Below are positions 24,753-33,635 of a DNA stretch of 48,832 bases, piece after piece (within the stretch, counting starts at the first letter, position 1; the number at the start of each line of letters is the position of its first letter). The stretch comes from JARKQH01 sp964631605 (lineage in GTDB: Bacteria > Verrucomicrobiota > Verrucomicrobiia > Limisphaerales > UBA8199), in NCBI GenBank assembly GCA_964631605.1, contig CAZVYG010000032.1, positions 1 through 48,832 on the forward strand. Direction: 5' to 3'. The position numbers and the translations under genes were made by a program. Under the pieces are notes generated by a model, which saw only the letters and a program-made list of their open reading frames with translations, did not search any database and had not been told where the DNA came from.

Positions 24753-26513
24753 ATGTTGTTGCGTCTTCTTTCTTTCGCCGTTGTTCTCTTTGTCTGCCAA
24801 GTCTCTCCCGCCGCCGTCCTGAGCGTCGGTCATCGTGGGAATTCTCTTTTCGCGCCCGAAAACACCGTCGCGGCATTTACTGCCGCCCTCGGGAAGGCCG
24901 ACTTGGTGGAACTGGATGGGCAGGTCAGCAGTGACGGGGTCATTGTGGTGATGCATGATAGCACTGTGGACCGCACGACCGACGGCACGGGGTCTATCGC
25001 GAGCAAAACGCTGGCGGAGTTGAAACTGCTGGATGCCGGGTCGTGGTTCGCCCCGGCGTTTGCGGGCGAGAGAATCCCGACTTTGGAGGAGGCGGTGGCG
25101 AGCATCCTGCCCCAGGCCACTCCCTTGATTGAGCGCAAGGCGGGTTCGGCAGAGGCATACGTTGCGGAATTGCGCCGTCTGAACGCGGTAAGCAACGTGG
25201 TGTTGCAATCGTTTGATTGGCCATTCCTGGCCGCGGTGAACGCACTGGAGCCCGGAATCCGGCTGGGCGCGCTGGGCAGTGGCGCCTTCAGCCCCGCCAC
25301 CCTGACCAACATCATCAACACGGGCGCCCGAATGGTCGCCTGGGAAAAGGCTTCCGTCACCCCCGCGATGTTGGACCTGGTCCGAGGCGCGGGATTGACC
25401 TTGTTCGTTTGGACGGTGGACGGGGCGCAGATTCAGACGTTCATTAACATGGGCGTGGACGGGATCATCTCCAACGACCCCGGGCTGGTTCAACAGTTGC
25501 AGCAAACGGTTACCAACAGCCCCGTGGACCTGGCCCGCGGCCTGGTCGCGTACTGGAAAATGGATGATGGTCTGACGGACCCATGGACCACGGTGGTCAA
25601 GGACAATTGGGGCACCAACACCGCCACCTTGGTGCGTGGCGACGGACAATCTCACTGGCAAGCCTCGCCAACCGCCAGGTTCGGCGGCTGCCTCATGGTG
25701 GAGGGCCTTAACGCTTCCGTGAGCATCCCTCGAACGGAGGCTCTGGACATCAACACCAACGGCCTGACAATTTCGGCCTGGCTCAAGCTCCGGGATTTGC
25801 CCTCGCAGTTGACGACAAGCTATGGCGCCATTTTCGATTCGACCACCGATTGCTATGTTCTTTATCTTGATCGCAGCAACAAGGAGTTGCGCTTCAAGAT
25901 AACCGACGCCGCAAACCACGCGGCCCGGCCCGGCATTCCCGAAGCCATTTTGCCCACCAACGAGTGGATCCACGTTGTGGGCACTTTTTCAGGGCAGGTC
26001 GGCCCAGTCTCCGGCCAGGCGACCCTCTACCTCAACGGCCAGCCCCGTGATGTCCACACCGGCAATGACGGCTCCTCCCCCTTCGGGCTGACCAACAATG
26101 TCAAAGCCGGGCAAATCGCCGCGATGGGCCGCGAAGGGCCGGCGGGCGGCAACTATTACTATGGCGGAGTGGATGACTTTGCGATTTGGAACCGGGCCCT
26201 TTCACCGGCGGAGGCAGCCTATCTCTATGAGCAGGGCATGCAGGGGCGGGAGTTGGGGCAAATGGTGCGGGCGGCGACACCGTTGCTGCAAATCATCGCC
26301 GTGCGGCATCTGCCGGCGGTGAACAAGATCGAGATTGACTTTCAGAACAGCGGCCCGTGGCAGTCGTTTCGGTTATTGCGCAGTCTGGGTTGGAGCGAGG
26401 CTTTCGCGCCGGTGGCGGGCCTTTCCCCCGCGGCCCTGGGCGGAGGCGCCTATCGGTTCGCCTGTCCGCTGGGAACCAACGGGTTCGGGCTCTTTCGCGT
26501 GGAAGCCCAATGA
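24753..26513 (+). CDS. Secreted glycerophosphodiester phosphodiesterase with LamG domain
   Basis: 586 residues with a Sec signal peptide (MLLRLLSFAVVLFVCQVSPA). The GDPD barrel spans about 22-255: HRGNSLFAPENT with His27 and Glu36, VELDGQVSSDG with Glu53 and Asp55, and His69 in VMHD are the metal and catalytic residues. It hydrolyses glycerophosphodiesters to glycerol-3-phosphate, probably outside the cytoplasm. A concanavalin-like LamG_3 domain (about 262-490, GLVAYWKMDDGL, then YGGVDDFAIWNRALSPAEAA) likely binds glycans. A final 75-residue module has the tail FGLFRVEAQ. The ATG at 24753 gives the natural signal peptide; a GTG two codons upstream is also in frame. The stop is followed by the next secreted enzyme gene after 62 bases. 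Confidence 0.9.
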   Translation: MLLRLLSFAVVLFVCQVSPAAVLSVGHRGNSLFAPENTVAAFTAALGKADLVELDGQVSSDGVIVVMHDSTVDRTTDGTGSIASKTLAELKLLDAGSWFAPAFAGERIPTLEEAVASILPQATPLIERKAGSAEAYVAELRRLNAVSNVVLQSFDWPFLAAVNALEPGIRLGALGSGAFSPATLTNIINTGARMVAWEKASVTPAMLDLVRGAGLTLFVWTVDGAQIQTFINMGVDGIISNDPGLVQQLQQTVTNSPVDLARGLVAYWKMDDGLTDPWTTVVKDNWGTNTATLVRGDGQSHWQASPTARFGGCLMVEGLNASVSIPRTEALDINTNGLTISAWLKLRDLPSQLTTSYGAIFDSTTDCYVLYLDRSNKELRFKITDAANHAARPGIPEAILPTNEWIHVVGTFSGQVGPVSGQATLYLNGQPRDVHTGNDGSSPFGLTNNVKAGQIAAMGREGPAGGNYYYGGVDDFAIWNRALSPAEAAYLYEQGMQGRELGQMVRAATPLLQIIAVRHLPAVNKIEIDFQNSGPWQSFRLLRSLGWSEAFAPVAGLSPAALGGGAYRFACPLGTNGFGLFRVEAQ

Positions 26514-26575
26514 ACTGCGACAAGACTTGAATCGTGGCTCGCATCCTTAATCGAGATCAATCTGCGGCATTCCCG

Positions 26576-28063
26576 ATGAATCCGCTCGTTCGTCTGGGGT
26601 TGCTTTTCCTGCTGCTTGGCCCGGCCGCTCTGGCCGGGACTGAGCCCTCCGGGTGGCTGGGGAAGGGACCGACCCGTACGCCGTATTATGTGCAGGACTC
26701 CGGCAGGCCAGGACCGAAAGTGGTCATCGTGGCCGGCATCCACGGGGATGAACCGGCCGGTCCCGCGGCAGCGGAGCAGATTCGCTTCTGGCCAATCCAC
26801 AAGGGGTGCTTGCTGATCGTGCCTAAGGCCAGTGCGACGGCCTTGGCGGCGAGGACCCGCATGACCCCGAACGGCGGCACCAATCGCGTGAATTTGAATC
26901 GCGTGTTTCCTCCGCCCGAAAAACCCCGCGGCCCCGCCGAGGAATTGGCCGTCGAATTGTGGTCTCTGATCAAAGAACAGCGTCCGGATTGGGTGTTGGA
27001 CCTGCACGAAGGCGGCGATTTCCGGGTGCGGACCACCAACAGCGTTGGGAGCAGTGTCATCGCCGCCAGCCTGCCGGAGGCGATTGCCGCCGCCGGAAGG
27101 ATACTGAACGCCCTGAACGCCACCGTGGCGGACACCAACCGTGCCTTCGTGTTCCTCTCTCAGCCCATCAAAGGCAGCCTCGCCCGCGCGGCGGCCGACC
27201 AATTGGGCGCGCGGGCATTGATCCTGGAAACGACGATCAAGTCCCAGGCGCTGGCCTTGCGCACCCGCCAGCACCGCCTGGCCGTTCACTCCCTGCTGAA
27301 CGATTTGGGAATGATCCCCGACAAGGTGACACCAAACCGCCTGCTGGCCGGTTCTCCAACCGACGGACGGATTGCCGTGGCGGTGTACGACGGCCCCGGC
27401 AATGGCGGGTCCGGTGTGCCCAAGGTGCTCGAGGAGATTGGCCGGCAGCCCAATATGCAGGCGGTCCGCGTCAGCGAGGAGGACATCCGCGGTGGCGCTC
27501 TCGACGGGTTCCAGACGGTCATGTTTACCGGAGGCAGCGGCAGCGGCCAGGCCAGGGCCCTCGGCCTCGAGGGCCGGCAGAAAGTCCGCGAGTTCGTGGA
27601 TCGCGGCGGCTGCTACATCGGCATCTGTGCCGGCGCCTATCTTGCCTGCAGCGGCTTTTCGTGGGGGCTTGGCATTATTGACGCTCGGACCCTCTCGCCA
27701 TTATGGCAGCGCGGCAAAGCCACGGTGAAGTTGGAGCTCACTTCGGCGGGACAAAACGCCTTCGGCAGGCGCGAGGGCTTGCTCGACTGTTTGTATGCCC
27801 AAGGCCCCATCGTGGGGCCCGCGGAAAGTGAACACCTGCCGGATTTTGAAACTCTGGCGTTCTTCAGGACTGAGGTGGCGGCCAACGACACGCCCAAGGG
27901 CATCATGGTGAATTCACCCGCCGTGTTCGCGGGCCAGTTCGGCCGGGGCAGGGTGGTTTGTTTCAGCCCGCATCCCGAACAAACGGAGGGATTGGAGTTC
28001 TGGATCAGCCAGGCGGCTGCTTGGGGGACCCAACGGGTGCAGGACGCTCAACCGGCGCAGTAG
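26576..28063 (+). CDS. Secreted AstE/M14-like zinc hydrolase fused to a BPL_N (glutamine-amidotransferase-like) domain
   Basis: 495 residues with a signal peptide (MNPLVRLGLLFLLLGPAALA). Residues 45-255 are a succinylglutamate desuccinylase/carboxypeptidase-like domain. Zinc ligands are His56 and Glu59 (AGIHGDEPAG) and His144 (DLHEGG), with Glu218 in ILETT as the likely catalytic base. Residues 264-485 are a BPL_N/class I GATase-like domain: AVAVYDGPGNGGSG, VMFTGGSGSG, GICAGAYLACSGF with Cys351, and a late SPHPE motif. The two together suggest trimming or sensing of peptides or amino-acid conjugates in the periplasm, but no substrate can be named. The start at 26576 is chosen for the signal peptide; an upstream GTG at 26534 would bury it. 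It converges with the ABC operon. Confidence 0.85.
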   Translation: MNPLVRLGLLFLLLGPAALAGTEPSGWLGKGPTRTPYYVQDSGRPGPKVVIVAGIHGDEPAGPAAAEQIRFWPIHKGCLLIVPKASATALAARTRMTPNGGTNRVNLNRVFPPPEKPRGPAEELAVELWSLIKEQRPDWVLDLHEGGDFRVRTTNSVGSSVIAASLPEAIAAAGRILNALNATVADTNRAFVFLSQPIKGSLARAAADQLGARALILETTIKSQALALRTRQHRLAVHSLLNDLGMIPDKVTPNRLLAGSPTDGRIAVAVYDGPGNGGSGVPKVLEEIGRQPNMQAVRVSEEDIRGGALDGFQTVMFTGGSGSGQARALGLEGRQKVREFVDRGGCYIGICAGAYLACSGFSWGLGIIDARTLSPLWQRGKATVKLELTSAGQNAFGRREGLLDCLYAQGPIVGPAESEHLPDFETLAFFRTEVAANDTPKGIMVNSPAVFAGQFGRGRVVCFSPHPEQTEGLEFWISQAAAWGTQRVQDAQPAQ

Positions 28064-28105
28064 CCTCGAGGGCCGTCGCAGTTGGGCCTGTTCCCCGCCG
28101 CCCGA

Positions 28106-30250
28106 TCAAGGGTTGCCGCCGTCTCGAGCTGGTGGCGGTTCCTCCAAGCGCTGCTTCAGTCCAGGGTAGGGCGTGCGGTTGCGGCAAAGAATCCAAAAGG
28201 CGGCGGCGAGAATGCCGGTGCCGGTGAGATAACCACCGGCATCCAGATGAGCCAGCGGAATGTCGAAGTAGGCGGCAAGCACCCCCCCGAGGTTGCTCAG
28301 GAAGTGCCATAACATCGCAGGGTAAATGGACCCGGTCAGAAGTGTGACCGCCGCCAACATCACGCCCAGGCATGCGGTCGGCGCGAACCGAAAAAGCGCC
28401 AGGTGAAACAGACCAAAAACAACGCCAACCAGCAGCGCCACCGCCACCGGCCCAAAGCGGCCGACCAGGCCGTGGAGCAGCAGCCCCCGAAAAGCCACTT
28501 CCTCGAAAATTGCTGGAAGGACGCTCAGGAAAAAAAGCAATTCAAAGAGGGGGATATTTTGCGGCAGCAGGTTTTGTTGGAAACCCTCGAGGACCTGCGG
28601 CGGAACCGGGATCACCAGGTTCAGGAGGCGGAAGGCGCCAATGGCCGCCAGCATGCCTCCGGGAACCGCAAACACGACTCCCAGCCATACCGCCGGTCGG
28701 GGCCAGCGCAAGGCCAGTGCCTGGCGCGGGTCCAGCCGGTAAGTCCGCAGCATCAAGAGCGAGCCCAGGAAAAACACGCCCACCAGGTTGACGAGCAATT
28801 GCAGCCGGATATCGGCCTTTTCCAGGTAGCTGCTGACCACCAACAGCGTCGCCCAAAGCACCGCAAACCAGGCCCACACCCTCCGCCGGAACAAGGCCGG
28901 GCCGCCCACGAATTCGATCTGATCATGGTCCGAAGCAGTGATCAGCCGCTCGGCGGAAAGAAAACCGAGAACGCCCCGCGTAGTCCACCCCGCGGCGGCG
29001 GCGGTGGTCAGCCAGGCCAGCGCAAGCATGGGCCAATCAAAGGAGCCAATCAGAACCTCCCGGACAGCGACGGCAACATTGGCGATTGGCACCAAAACGA
29101 TCGCCGAACGCAACGGAAGGCCGGGCAAAAGCGGAGCCACGGCGGGGACCAGGCCAAGCAGAAACAACGGGAAGAAATAGAACTGGGCTTCCTTGTAGGT
29201 CCGGGCGCGGCCGGAGGCCAGCAGCAAAATGCCCGAGGCCAGGGCCGCGACCGGAAGGAACAGCAGCAGCAGCAGGACGGCGCTGGCGGGGGTTACAGCC
29301 GCCGCCAGGGTTCCGGGAATTGGGACCAGCCTGAATCCGACATAAACAAGCAAATTGGCCACCTGCACCAACGTGATCGCCAGCGCCACCGTCACGATCA
29401 GCAAATGTTTGGCCACCACAATTTCCAGGCGGCTGGCGCCGGTTGTGAGCAGGGTTTCAAGCGTGCCTCGTTCCTTTTCCCCGGCCAGCGAATCCAGCGC
29501 CACCACCGCCCCCCCGGTCAGCATGAACAAGACCAGCAGCAGCGTCAGAACGCGGCCCAGGTTGACTCCGGCAACCTGCCCCGGCGTGGCGACGTCCACC
29601 AGCGACACCACCGCCATTCGGTCGGGCGGGACCGGCAGACCGCGTTCGAGCAGCAGGGCGACCCGTTCGGCGCGGCGAGTTTCCTCCAAGGTTTCCTGCA
29701 TCCGGTGCGCGCAAGTGACCGACTCGTCGTGGTTACCCCTGAATACCAGGCGCAGGAAGCGCGGCGGCGGCAGGGGAACCGAACCGGCCCGGAAGCCCGA
29801 CTCGGCTTTCGGATGTGCGTCACCCGAGCGGCCGGGGACGGCGTTGGTGTCTCCTGCGGCTGCGGGCGCAGGACCGGCCTCGGCCTTGCGGCCTTCCAAT
29901 ATCACATGAATTTCACCCAGTTCCAGCGCGGTGGTGGCATTGGTGCAGGTGACTTCTTCGAATTCAAAGGGCGCCGCATTGGTGCCTTTGGGCTCCGCCG
30001 CCAGCCGTTCGCGTGTTCGCCGCAGCAGCTCCCTGACCCAGCCGGCTTCCGGGCCCTCCACAGCGTAGCGGCAGACGGTGGACTGAAGGGTGGCTTCCCG
30101 CTTTTGCAGCGACCAGTTGGACCCCAGGAACATCAGCGGCATCACCAGGATCGGTAGGACCACCGACGTCAGCAGCAGGCGGCGGTCGCGCAGCACCATG
30201 CGCAATTCCGTGCGGTAAAGCGTCCCGAAGGTTGACCAGTTCAGACGCAT
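28106..30250 (-). CDS. ABC-2 permease fused to a CPBP intramembrane protease
   Basis: 714 residues. The N-terminal half is a NatB-type exporter subunit: a first helix near 20-45 (RRLLLTSVVLPILVMPLMFL), a large extracytoplasmic domain (about 50-230), then five helices including GAVVALDSLAGEKERGTLET, a family signature. From about 490 to the end is a CPBP/Abi-family glutamic protease with Glu583-Glu584 in FEEVAFRGLLLHG, His616 in GLFHLALF and His649 in WHFLSN. CPBP proteases cleave within membranes (Rce1-like) or act as bacteriocin immunity factors. The gene overlaps the ATPase gene by 10 bases and belongs to the three-gene operon permease-ATPase-permease/CPBP. The exported substrate is unknown. 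The fusion is known from related phyla. Confidence 0.9.
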   Translation of the reverse strand: MRLNWSTFGTLYRTELRMVLRDRRLLLTSVVLPILVMPLMFLGSNWSLQKREATLQSTVCRYAVEGPEAGWVRELLRRTRERLAAEPKGTNAAPFEFEEVTCTNATTALELGEIHVILEGRKAEAGPAPAAAGDTNAVPGRSGDAHPKAESGFRAGSVPLPPPRFLRLVFRGNHDESVTCAHRMQETLEETRRAERVALLLERGLPVPPDRMAVVSLVDVATPGQVAGVNLGRVLTLLLVLFMLTGGAVVALDSLAGEKERGTLETLLTTGASRLEIVVAKHLLIVTVALAITLVQVANLLVYVGFRLVPIPGTLAAAVTPASAVLLLLLFLPVAALASGILLLASGRARTYKEAQFYFFPLFLLGLVPAVAPLLPGLPLRSAIVLVPIANVAVAVREVLIGSFDWPMLALAWLTTAAAAGWTTRGVLGFLSAERLITASDHDQIEFVGGPALFRRRVWAWFAVLWATLLVVSSYLEKADIRLQLLVNLVGVFFLGSLLMLRTYRLDPRQALALRWPRPAVWLGVVFAVPGGMLAAIGAFRLLNLVIPVPPQVLEGFQQNLLPQNIPLFELLFFLSVLPAIFEEVAFRGLLLHGLVGRFGPVAVALLVGVVFGLFHLALFRFAPTACLGVMLAAVTLLTGSIYPAMLWHFLSNLGGVLAAYFDIPLAHLDAGGYLTGTGILAAAFWILCRNRTPYPGLKQRLEEPPPARDGGNP

Positions 30251-31026
30251 GAATCGGGTGCGGGGGCTCCTTGCGCCCCGGCGCGGAATTTCTCGATGCA
30301 GTGAACAAAGATGTCCTCGAGATAATAAAGACCGGTGGCGGCCCGAAGCTGGGCGAGGGTGTCACAGGCGTGGATTCTGCCCTGGTGAATGATGGCAATG
30401 CGGTCGCAGAGCTTTTGGGCCTCGCTCATGATGTGTGTCGAGAAAAGGATCGTCTTGCCTTCATCGCGGAAACCCGCAATGAGCTTTTGCATCTCCAGCG
30501 CGTTGAGCACGTCGAGCCCGACGGTCGGCTCGTCGAAAATCAGTACCGGCGGATCGTGGGCGACCGTGCGGGCAATGGCGACTTTCTGCTTCATTCCCTG
30601 GGAAAGGCGGTCCACCCGAACATCCGCGTATGCTCCAATCCCAAACCGCGTGATCAGCTCTTCGACCCGTGCGGCGACGCGGTCACCGGGACAACCATTG
30701 ATTCGGGCGAAAAAATCCAGGGTTTCCCGGGCGGTCAACCGCGGGTAGAGGGCCGTTGTGGCCGAGCTGAAGCCGAGGTTGCGGCGCACCGCCTCGGGGG
30801 CGGACGCCAGGTCATGGCCCATCAAGGTGGCCGAGCCGGAGGTCGGCTTGAGAATGGTTGCCAGGAGGCGCAGCGTGGTGGTTTTGCCGGCGCCATTGGC
30901 GCCGAGCAGGCCGAAAATCTCGCCGGGCCGGCATTCGAAATTGATGCTATCCACGGCGCGAAGAGCGCCGCGGCTCTCGTCGTAAAAGACTTTGGTCAGA
31001 TCGCGAACGATGACGGTTGGATTCAC
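30241..31026 (-). CDS. NatA-type ABC transporter ATPase
   Basis: 261 residues. Walker A GANGAGKT (42-49), signature LSQGMKQKVAIAR, Walker B VLIFDEPTVGLD and the switch FSTHIMSEAQ are all present. It powers the two ABC-2 permeases that flank it. The start is the GTG at 31026: it overlaps the TGA of the upstream permease as GTGA, and the family consensus TVIVRDLTKVF begins right after it. The frame remains open much further upstream, but that stretch is antisense-like noise inside the permease gene. The C-terminus has LEDIFVHCIEKF, the usual end of NatA-like proteins. Confidence 0.93.
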   Translation of the reverse strand: MNPTVIVRDLTKVFYDESRGALRAVDSINFECRPGEIFGLLGANGAGKTTTLRLLATILKPTSGSATLMGHDLASAPEAVRRNLGFSSATTALYPRLTARETLDFFARINGCPGDRVAARVEELITRFGIGAYADVRVDRLSQGMKQKVAIARTVAHDPPVLIFDEPTVGLDVLNALEMQKLIAGFRDEGKTILFSTHIMSEAQKLCDRIAIIHQGRIHACDTLAQLRAATGLYYLEDIFVHCIEKFRAGAQGAPAPDSCV

Positions 31027-32360
31027 AGGTGGGAGCAAGGGGCTGGCGGGTGGAACGAGGGCCGTTTGAACAGGCGCTCGCGAAGGAATTTCCACAGGCT
31101 GCCGCTGTAGGAGCCGGTGAGGATGTCTTCGAACTGGAGAATGAACGCGGCCAGTCGGAGGCAGATGCCGACCGCCAGAAACGAGGCGGCAGCCGTCAGC
31201 CCGATCAGCGGCCCGTGCAAGGTTCCCGAGATGGCCTCGCGCACCATCAGCGTGATGTTGACCACCGGCACCAGCGCCAGGGCGGGAGTCAGACGCAACC
31301 CGGGCACCTGCAGAAAGATCACCGGCAGCATAATCAGAAGGTAGAAAGGCGTGATCATGGCCTGGCCTTCCTTGAACGTGCGCGCAAAGGACGCGAAGAT
31401 CATCATCCCCGCCGCCACGAACCCCGCCAGCAGCACCGCGGCCAGGACCAGAACAGGCAACGCCGCCAGCGGCAATGAAAACTCGACCTTCTTGCCCATT
31501 CCCTCGAGCAGCGGGGCAAAAATGGGTTTCACCGTGACCAGTACCGCCACCACGTTCAGTAACCCCGCCAGACCGCCGAGGCTGGCCACCGCCAGATACT
31601 TGGCCGCCACAATGCTCCGGCGGTTGGCCGCGGTGGAGACCAGCGTTTCCCACGTGCCGCGCTCCCGCTCGCCGGCGACCGCATCCACGGCCGGGTAGAA
31701 GCACCCAATGGCAACCATGACCACAAAGATGATCGGCAAAAGCAAGCCCAGGAGGAACGCGCCCATCTCCTTGCCGGAGGCGACGTTTTGCGCCGCAAGG
31801 TCGAATACCAGCCAATGCTCGGGACCCACGCCGCGCTTCCGGGATTCCCGCGCCACCCACTCTTCGCGGTAGGCATCGAGAATCTCCGAGAGCCGCTTGC
31901 TGGCGGCCGCGCTGCGGTCGCGCGACTGGTTGTACAGAATCCGCGCGGCGAAATTGGCGTTCAGGGCGGCGCCTCCCTCCCCGGGCGGGCCAAACTCCAG
32001 CACGGCATCCAGAGTTCCAAATCGAAGTTGCGCTTCGAGTGAGGCCCTCGGCCCGGTCACGGGCAGAAGCTGCAACTTATCGTTGCGTTCGAGGGCGCGC
32101 CGCAGCCCCGGGTGGCCGGAGGGAAAATCCAGGACCGCAACGCGGGAAACAAGACTCTCGGTCTGGCCCATCACAAAGAGCATGCCGGTGAAAGCGGACC
32201 ATAGCAGCAAGGGATACAGAATGATGGGAATGATGACGCTGTTGAGCACGATGGTCTTCTCGCGGAATGCGGCGCGCATCTCGCGGGTGTAAAGAATTGC
32301 CACATGGCGCCAGTCAATCCTCCGAAGCATCCGCAGCGGCGTTGAATGGCCAGTCGTCAT
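31023..32360 (-). CDS. ABC-2 permease, NatB type
   Basis: 445 residues from MTTGHSTPLRML. The first helix (EKTIVLNSVIIPIILYPLLL) is followed by a large outside domain (about 55-190) and five C-terminal helices, with VDAVAGERERGTWETLVSTA as the NatB signature. It should pair with the permease-CPBP protein and the ATPase as a heteromeric exporter; in Bacillus, NatAB exports Na+, but substrate cannot be read from sequence. The start is ambiguous: MLRRIDW at 32330 and an upstream codon at 32411 are also in frame, and none has a good ribosome-binding site. It is the first gene of its operon; the preceding aminotransferase gene ends 99 bases away. Confidence 0.88.
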   Translation of the reverse strand: MTTGHSTPLRMLRRIDWRHVAILYTREMRAAFREKTIVLNSVIIPIILYPLLLWSAFTGMLFVMGQTESLVSRVAVLDFPSGHPGLRRALERNDKLQLLPVTGPRASLEAQLRFGTLDAVLEFGPPGEGGAALNANFAARILYNQSRDRSAAASKRLSEILDAYREEWVARESRKRGVGPEHWLVFDLAAQNVASGKEMGAFLLGLLLPIIFVVMVAIGCFYPAVDAVAGERERGTWETLVSTAANRRSIVAAKYLAVASLGGLAGLLNVVAVLVTVKPIFAPLLEGMGKKVEFSLPLAALPVLVLAAVLLAGFVAAGMMIFASFARTFKEGQAMITPFYLLIMLPVIFLQVPGLRLTPALALVPVVNITLMVREAISGTLHGPLIGLTAAASFLAVGICLRLAAFILQFEDILTGSYSGSLWKFLRERLFKRPSFHPPAPCSHL

Positions 32361-32459
32361 CTTCAAATCATGCGTTTCCAACAGCCCGAACCCCGCCGCG
32401 CCCGCAACCATTCACACCGGTCCCCATCACCGCAGGCGGGGGAGCGCCCCCGCCCCCGG

Positions 32460-33635
32460 TCAAAGCCGGCGGATAAACCGTTTCAGCCGGACCATGGCTT
32501 CCTTGATGTTGTCCATGCTGGTGGCGTAGGCGCAACGCACAAATCCCTCGCCGCAATCCCCAAACGCCGTGCCGGGAACGACCGCCACTTTTTCCTCGCT
32601 CAGGAACTTGAGCGCAAAGTCGCGGGCCGGCAGACCGAATCGGGCGACGCTCGGGAAAGCATAAAAGGCGCCCAGCGGGCGGTGGCAGTCCAGGCCCATG
32701 TCGGCAAAGGCCGCCACCAGAAAATTACGGCGCCGGCGGTATTCATCCACCATCTCGGCCACATCCACCTCGGGCCGCGTCAGGGCCTCCAGCGCGGCCT
32801 TCTGGCTCAGCGACGAGGCGCACAGCATGGTGTACTGATGCACCTTCATCATCGCCTCGATCAGCTCCGCCGGCCCGCACGCGTACCCAAGCCGGAAACC
32901 CGTCATGGCCCAGGCCTTGGAAAACCCGTGCAGGAACAGCGTCCGGTCCTTCAGCCCGGGCAGACTGACAATGCTGCAGTGAGGCGCGTCGTAGGTGAGC
33001 TCGCCGTAAATCTCATCGGTGATGACCACCAGGTCGCGCTCGCGCGCGAAAGCGGCAATGTCCTCCAGGTCGGCGCGGCTCATCACGGCCCCCGTGGGGT
33101 TGTTGGGAAAATTGAGCATGAGCACCTTGGTCCGGGGCGTGACCTTTGCCTCGAGCATCGCCCGCGTCAGCCGAAACCCGTTTTCAGCGCGGGTTTCGAC
33201 CGCCACTGGCACCCCGTGCGCAAAAAGGATGGTCGCCCGGTAGGAAACGTAACAGGGTTCGTGGTAAAGGACCTCGTCGCCGGGATTGAGCAACGCGCGC
33301 AAGGCCAGGTCGAGCGCCTCGCTCACCCCAACGGTGATCAGAATCTCGTGTTCCGGATTGTATTCCGCCCCGAACATCCGGGCCACGTAACGCGACAGGG
33401 CGCGGCGCAACTCCAGGTACCCGAAATTGCTGGTGTAGTGGGTGGCCCCGCGTTCCAGGGCGAACACAGTGGACTCCCGCACGTGCCACGGCGTGTCAAA
33501 GTCCGGCTCGCCAATGCCGAGGCTGATGACCTCCTTCATCGTCGAAACGATGTCGAAAAAGTCGCGGATGCCCGAGCGCGGGATGTCCCGGACTGTGGCG
33601 TTGAGCCGGTTACGGAGTGATACTGAGCCGTTCAT
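32460..33635 (-). CDS. Class I/II PLP-dependent aminotransferase (AspC/PatA-like)
   Basis: 391 residues, fold-type I. PLP contacts: Asn178 in NFPNNPTG, Asp207 and Tyr210 in VVITDEIYGELTY, Lys240 (Schiff base) in HGFSKAWAMTGFRLGY, and the GVSEALDLALRAL loop near 103. This is the I-gamma subgroup that includes PatA, AlaA-like and aspartate/aromatic aminotransferases, so the amino-acid substrate is not settled. It overlaps the 3' end of the Lrp/AsnC gene by 26 bases, which implies a shared transcript and possibly control of the enzyme by an amino-acid-sensing regulator made with it. Confidence 0.92.
   Translation of the reverse strand: MNGSVSLRNRLNATVRDIPRSGIRDFFDIVSTMKEVISLGIGEPDFDTPWHVRESTVFALERGATHYTSNFGYLELRRALSRYVARMFGAEYNPEHEILITVGVSEALDLALRALLNPGDEVLYHEPCYVSYRATILFAHGVPVAVETRAENGFRLTRAMLEAKVTPRTKVLMLNFPNNPTGAVMSRADLEDIAAFARERDLVVITDEIYGELTYDAPHCSIVSLPGLKDRTLFLHGFSKAWAMTGFRLGYACGPAELIEAMMKVHQYTMLCASSLSQKAALEALTRPEVDVAEMVDEYRRRRNFLVAAFADMGLDCHRPLGAFYAFPSVARFGLPARDFALKFLSEEKVAVVPGTAFGDCGEGFVRCAYATSMDNIKEAMVRLKRFIRRL

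Noticed and set aside
24748..24763. A near-perfect sigma-54 pattern, TGGCAATGTTGTTGCG, at the GDPD gene
   Set aside because: It overlaps the start codon, so transcription would begin about 20 bases inside the gene, after its ATG and within the signal peptide, with no in-frame replacement start nearby.
23310..25973. Very long open frame on the minus strand opposite the NtrC-family and GDPD genes
   Set aside because: Long antisense frames are common in GC-rich coding DNA. This one has no domain, no ribosome-binding site and low-complexity composition, while the plus-strand genes show full family motifs.
28064..28105. Terminator between the convergent hydrolase and permease-CPBP genes
   Set aside because: No stem with a T-run could be found in the 42 bases.
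31027..31860. Upstream extension of the NatA ATPase frame by about 280 residues
   Set aside because: It lies entirely within the permease gene and lacks domain similarity; the ATPase family consensus begins right at the GTG at 31026.
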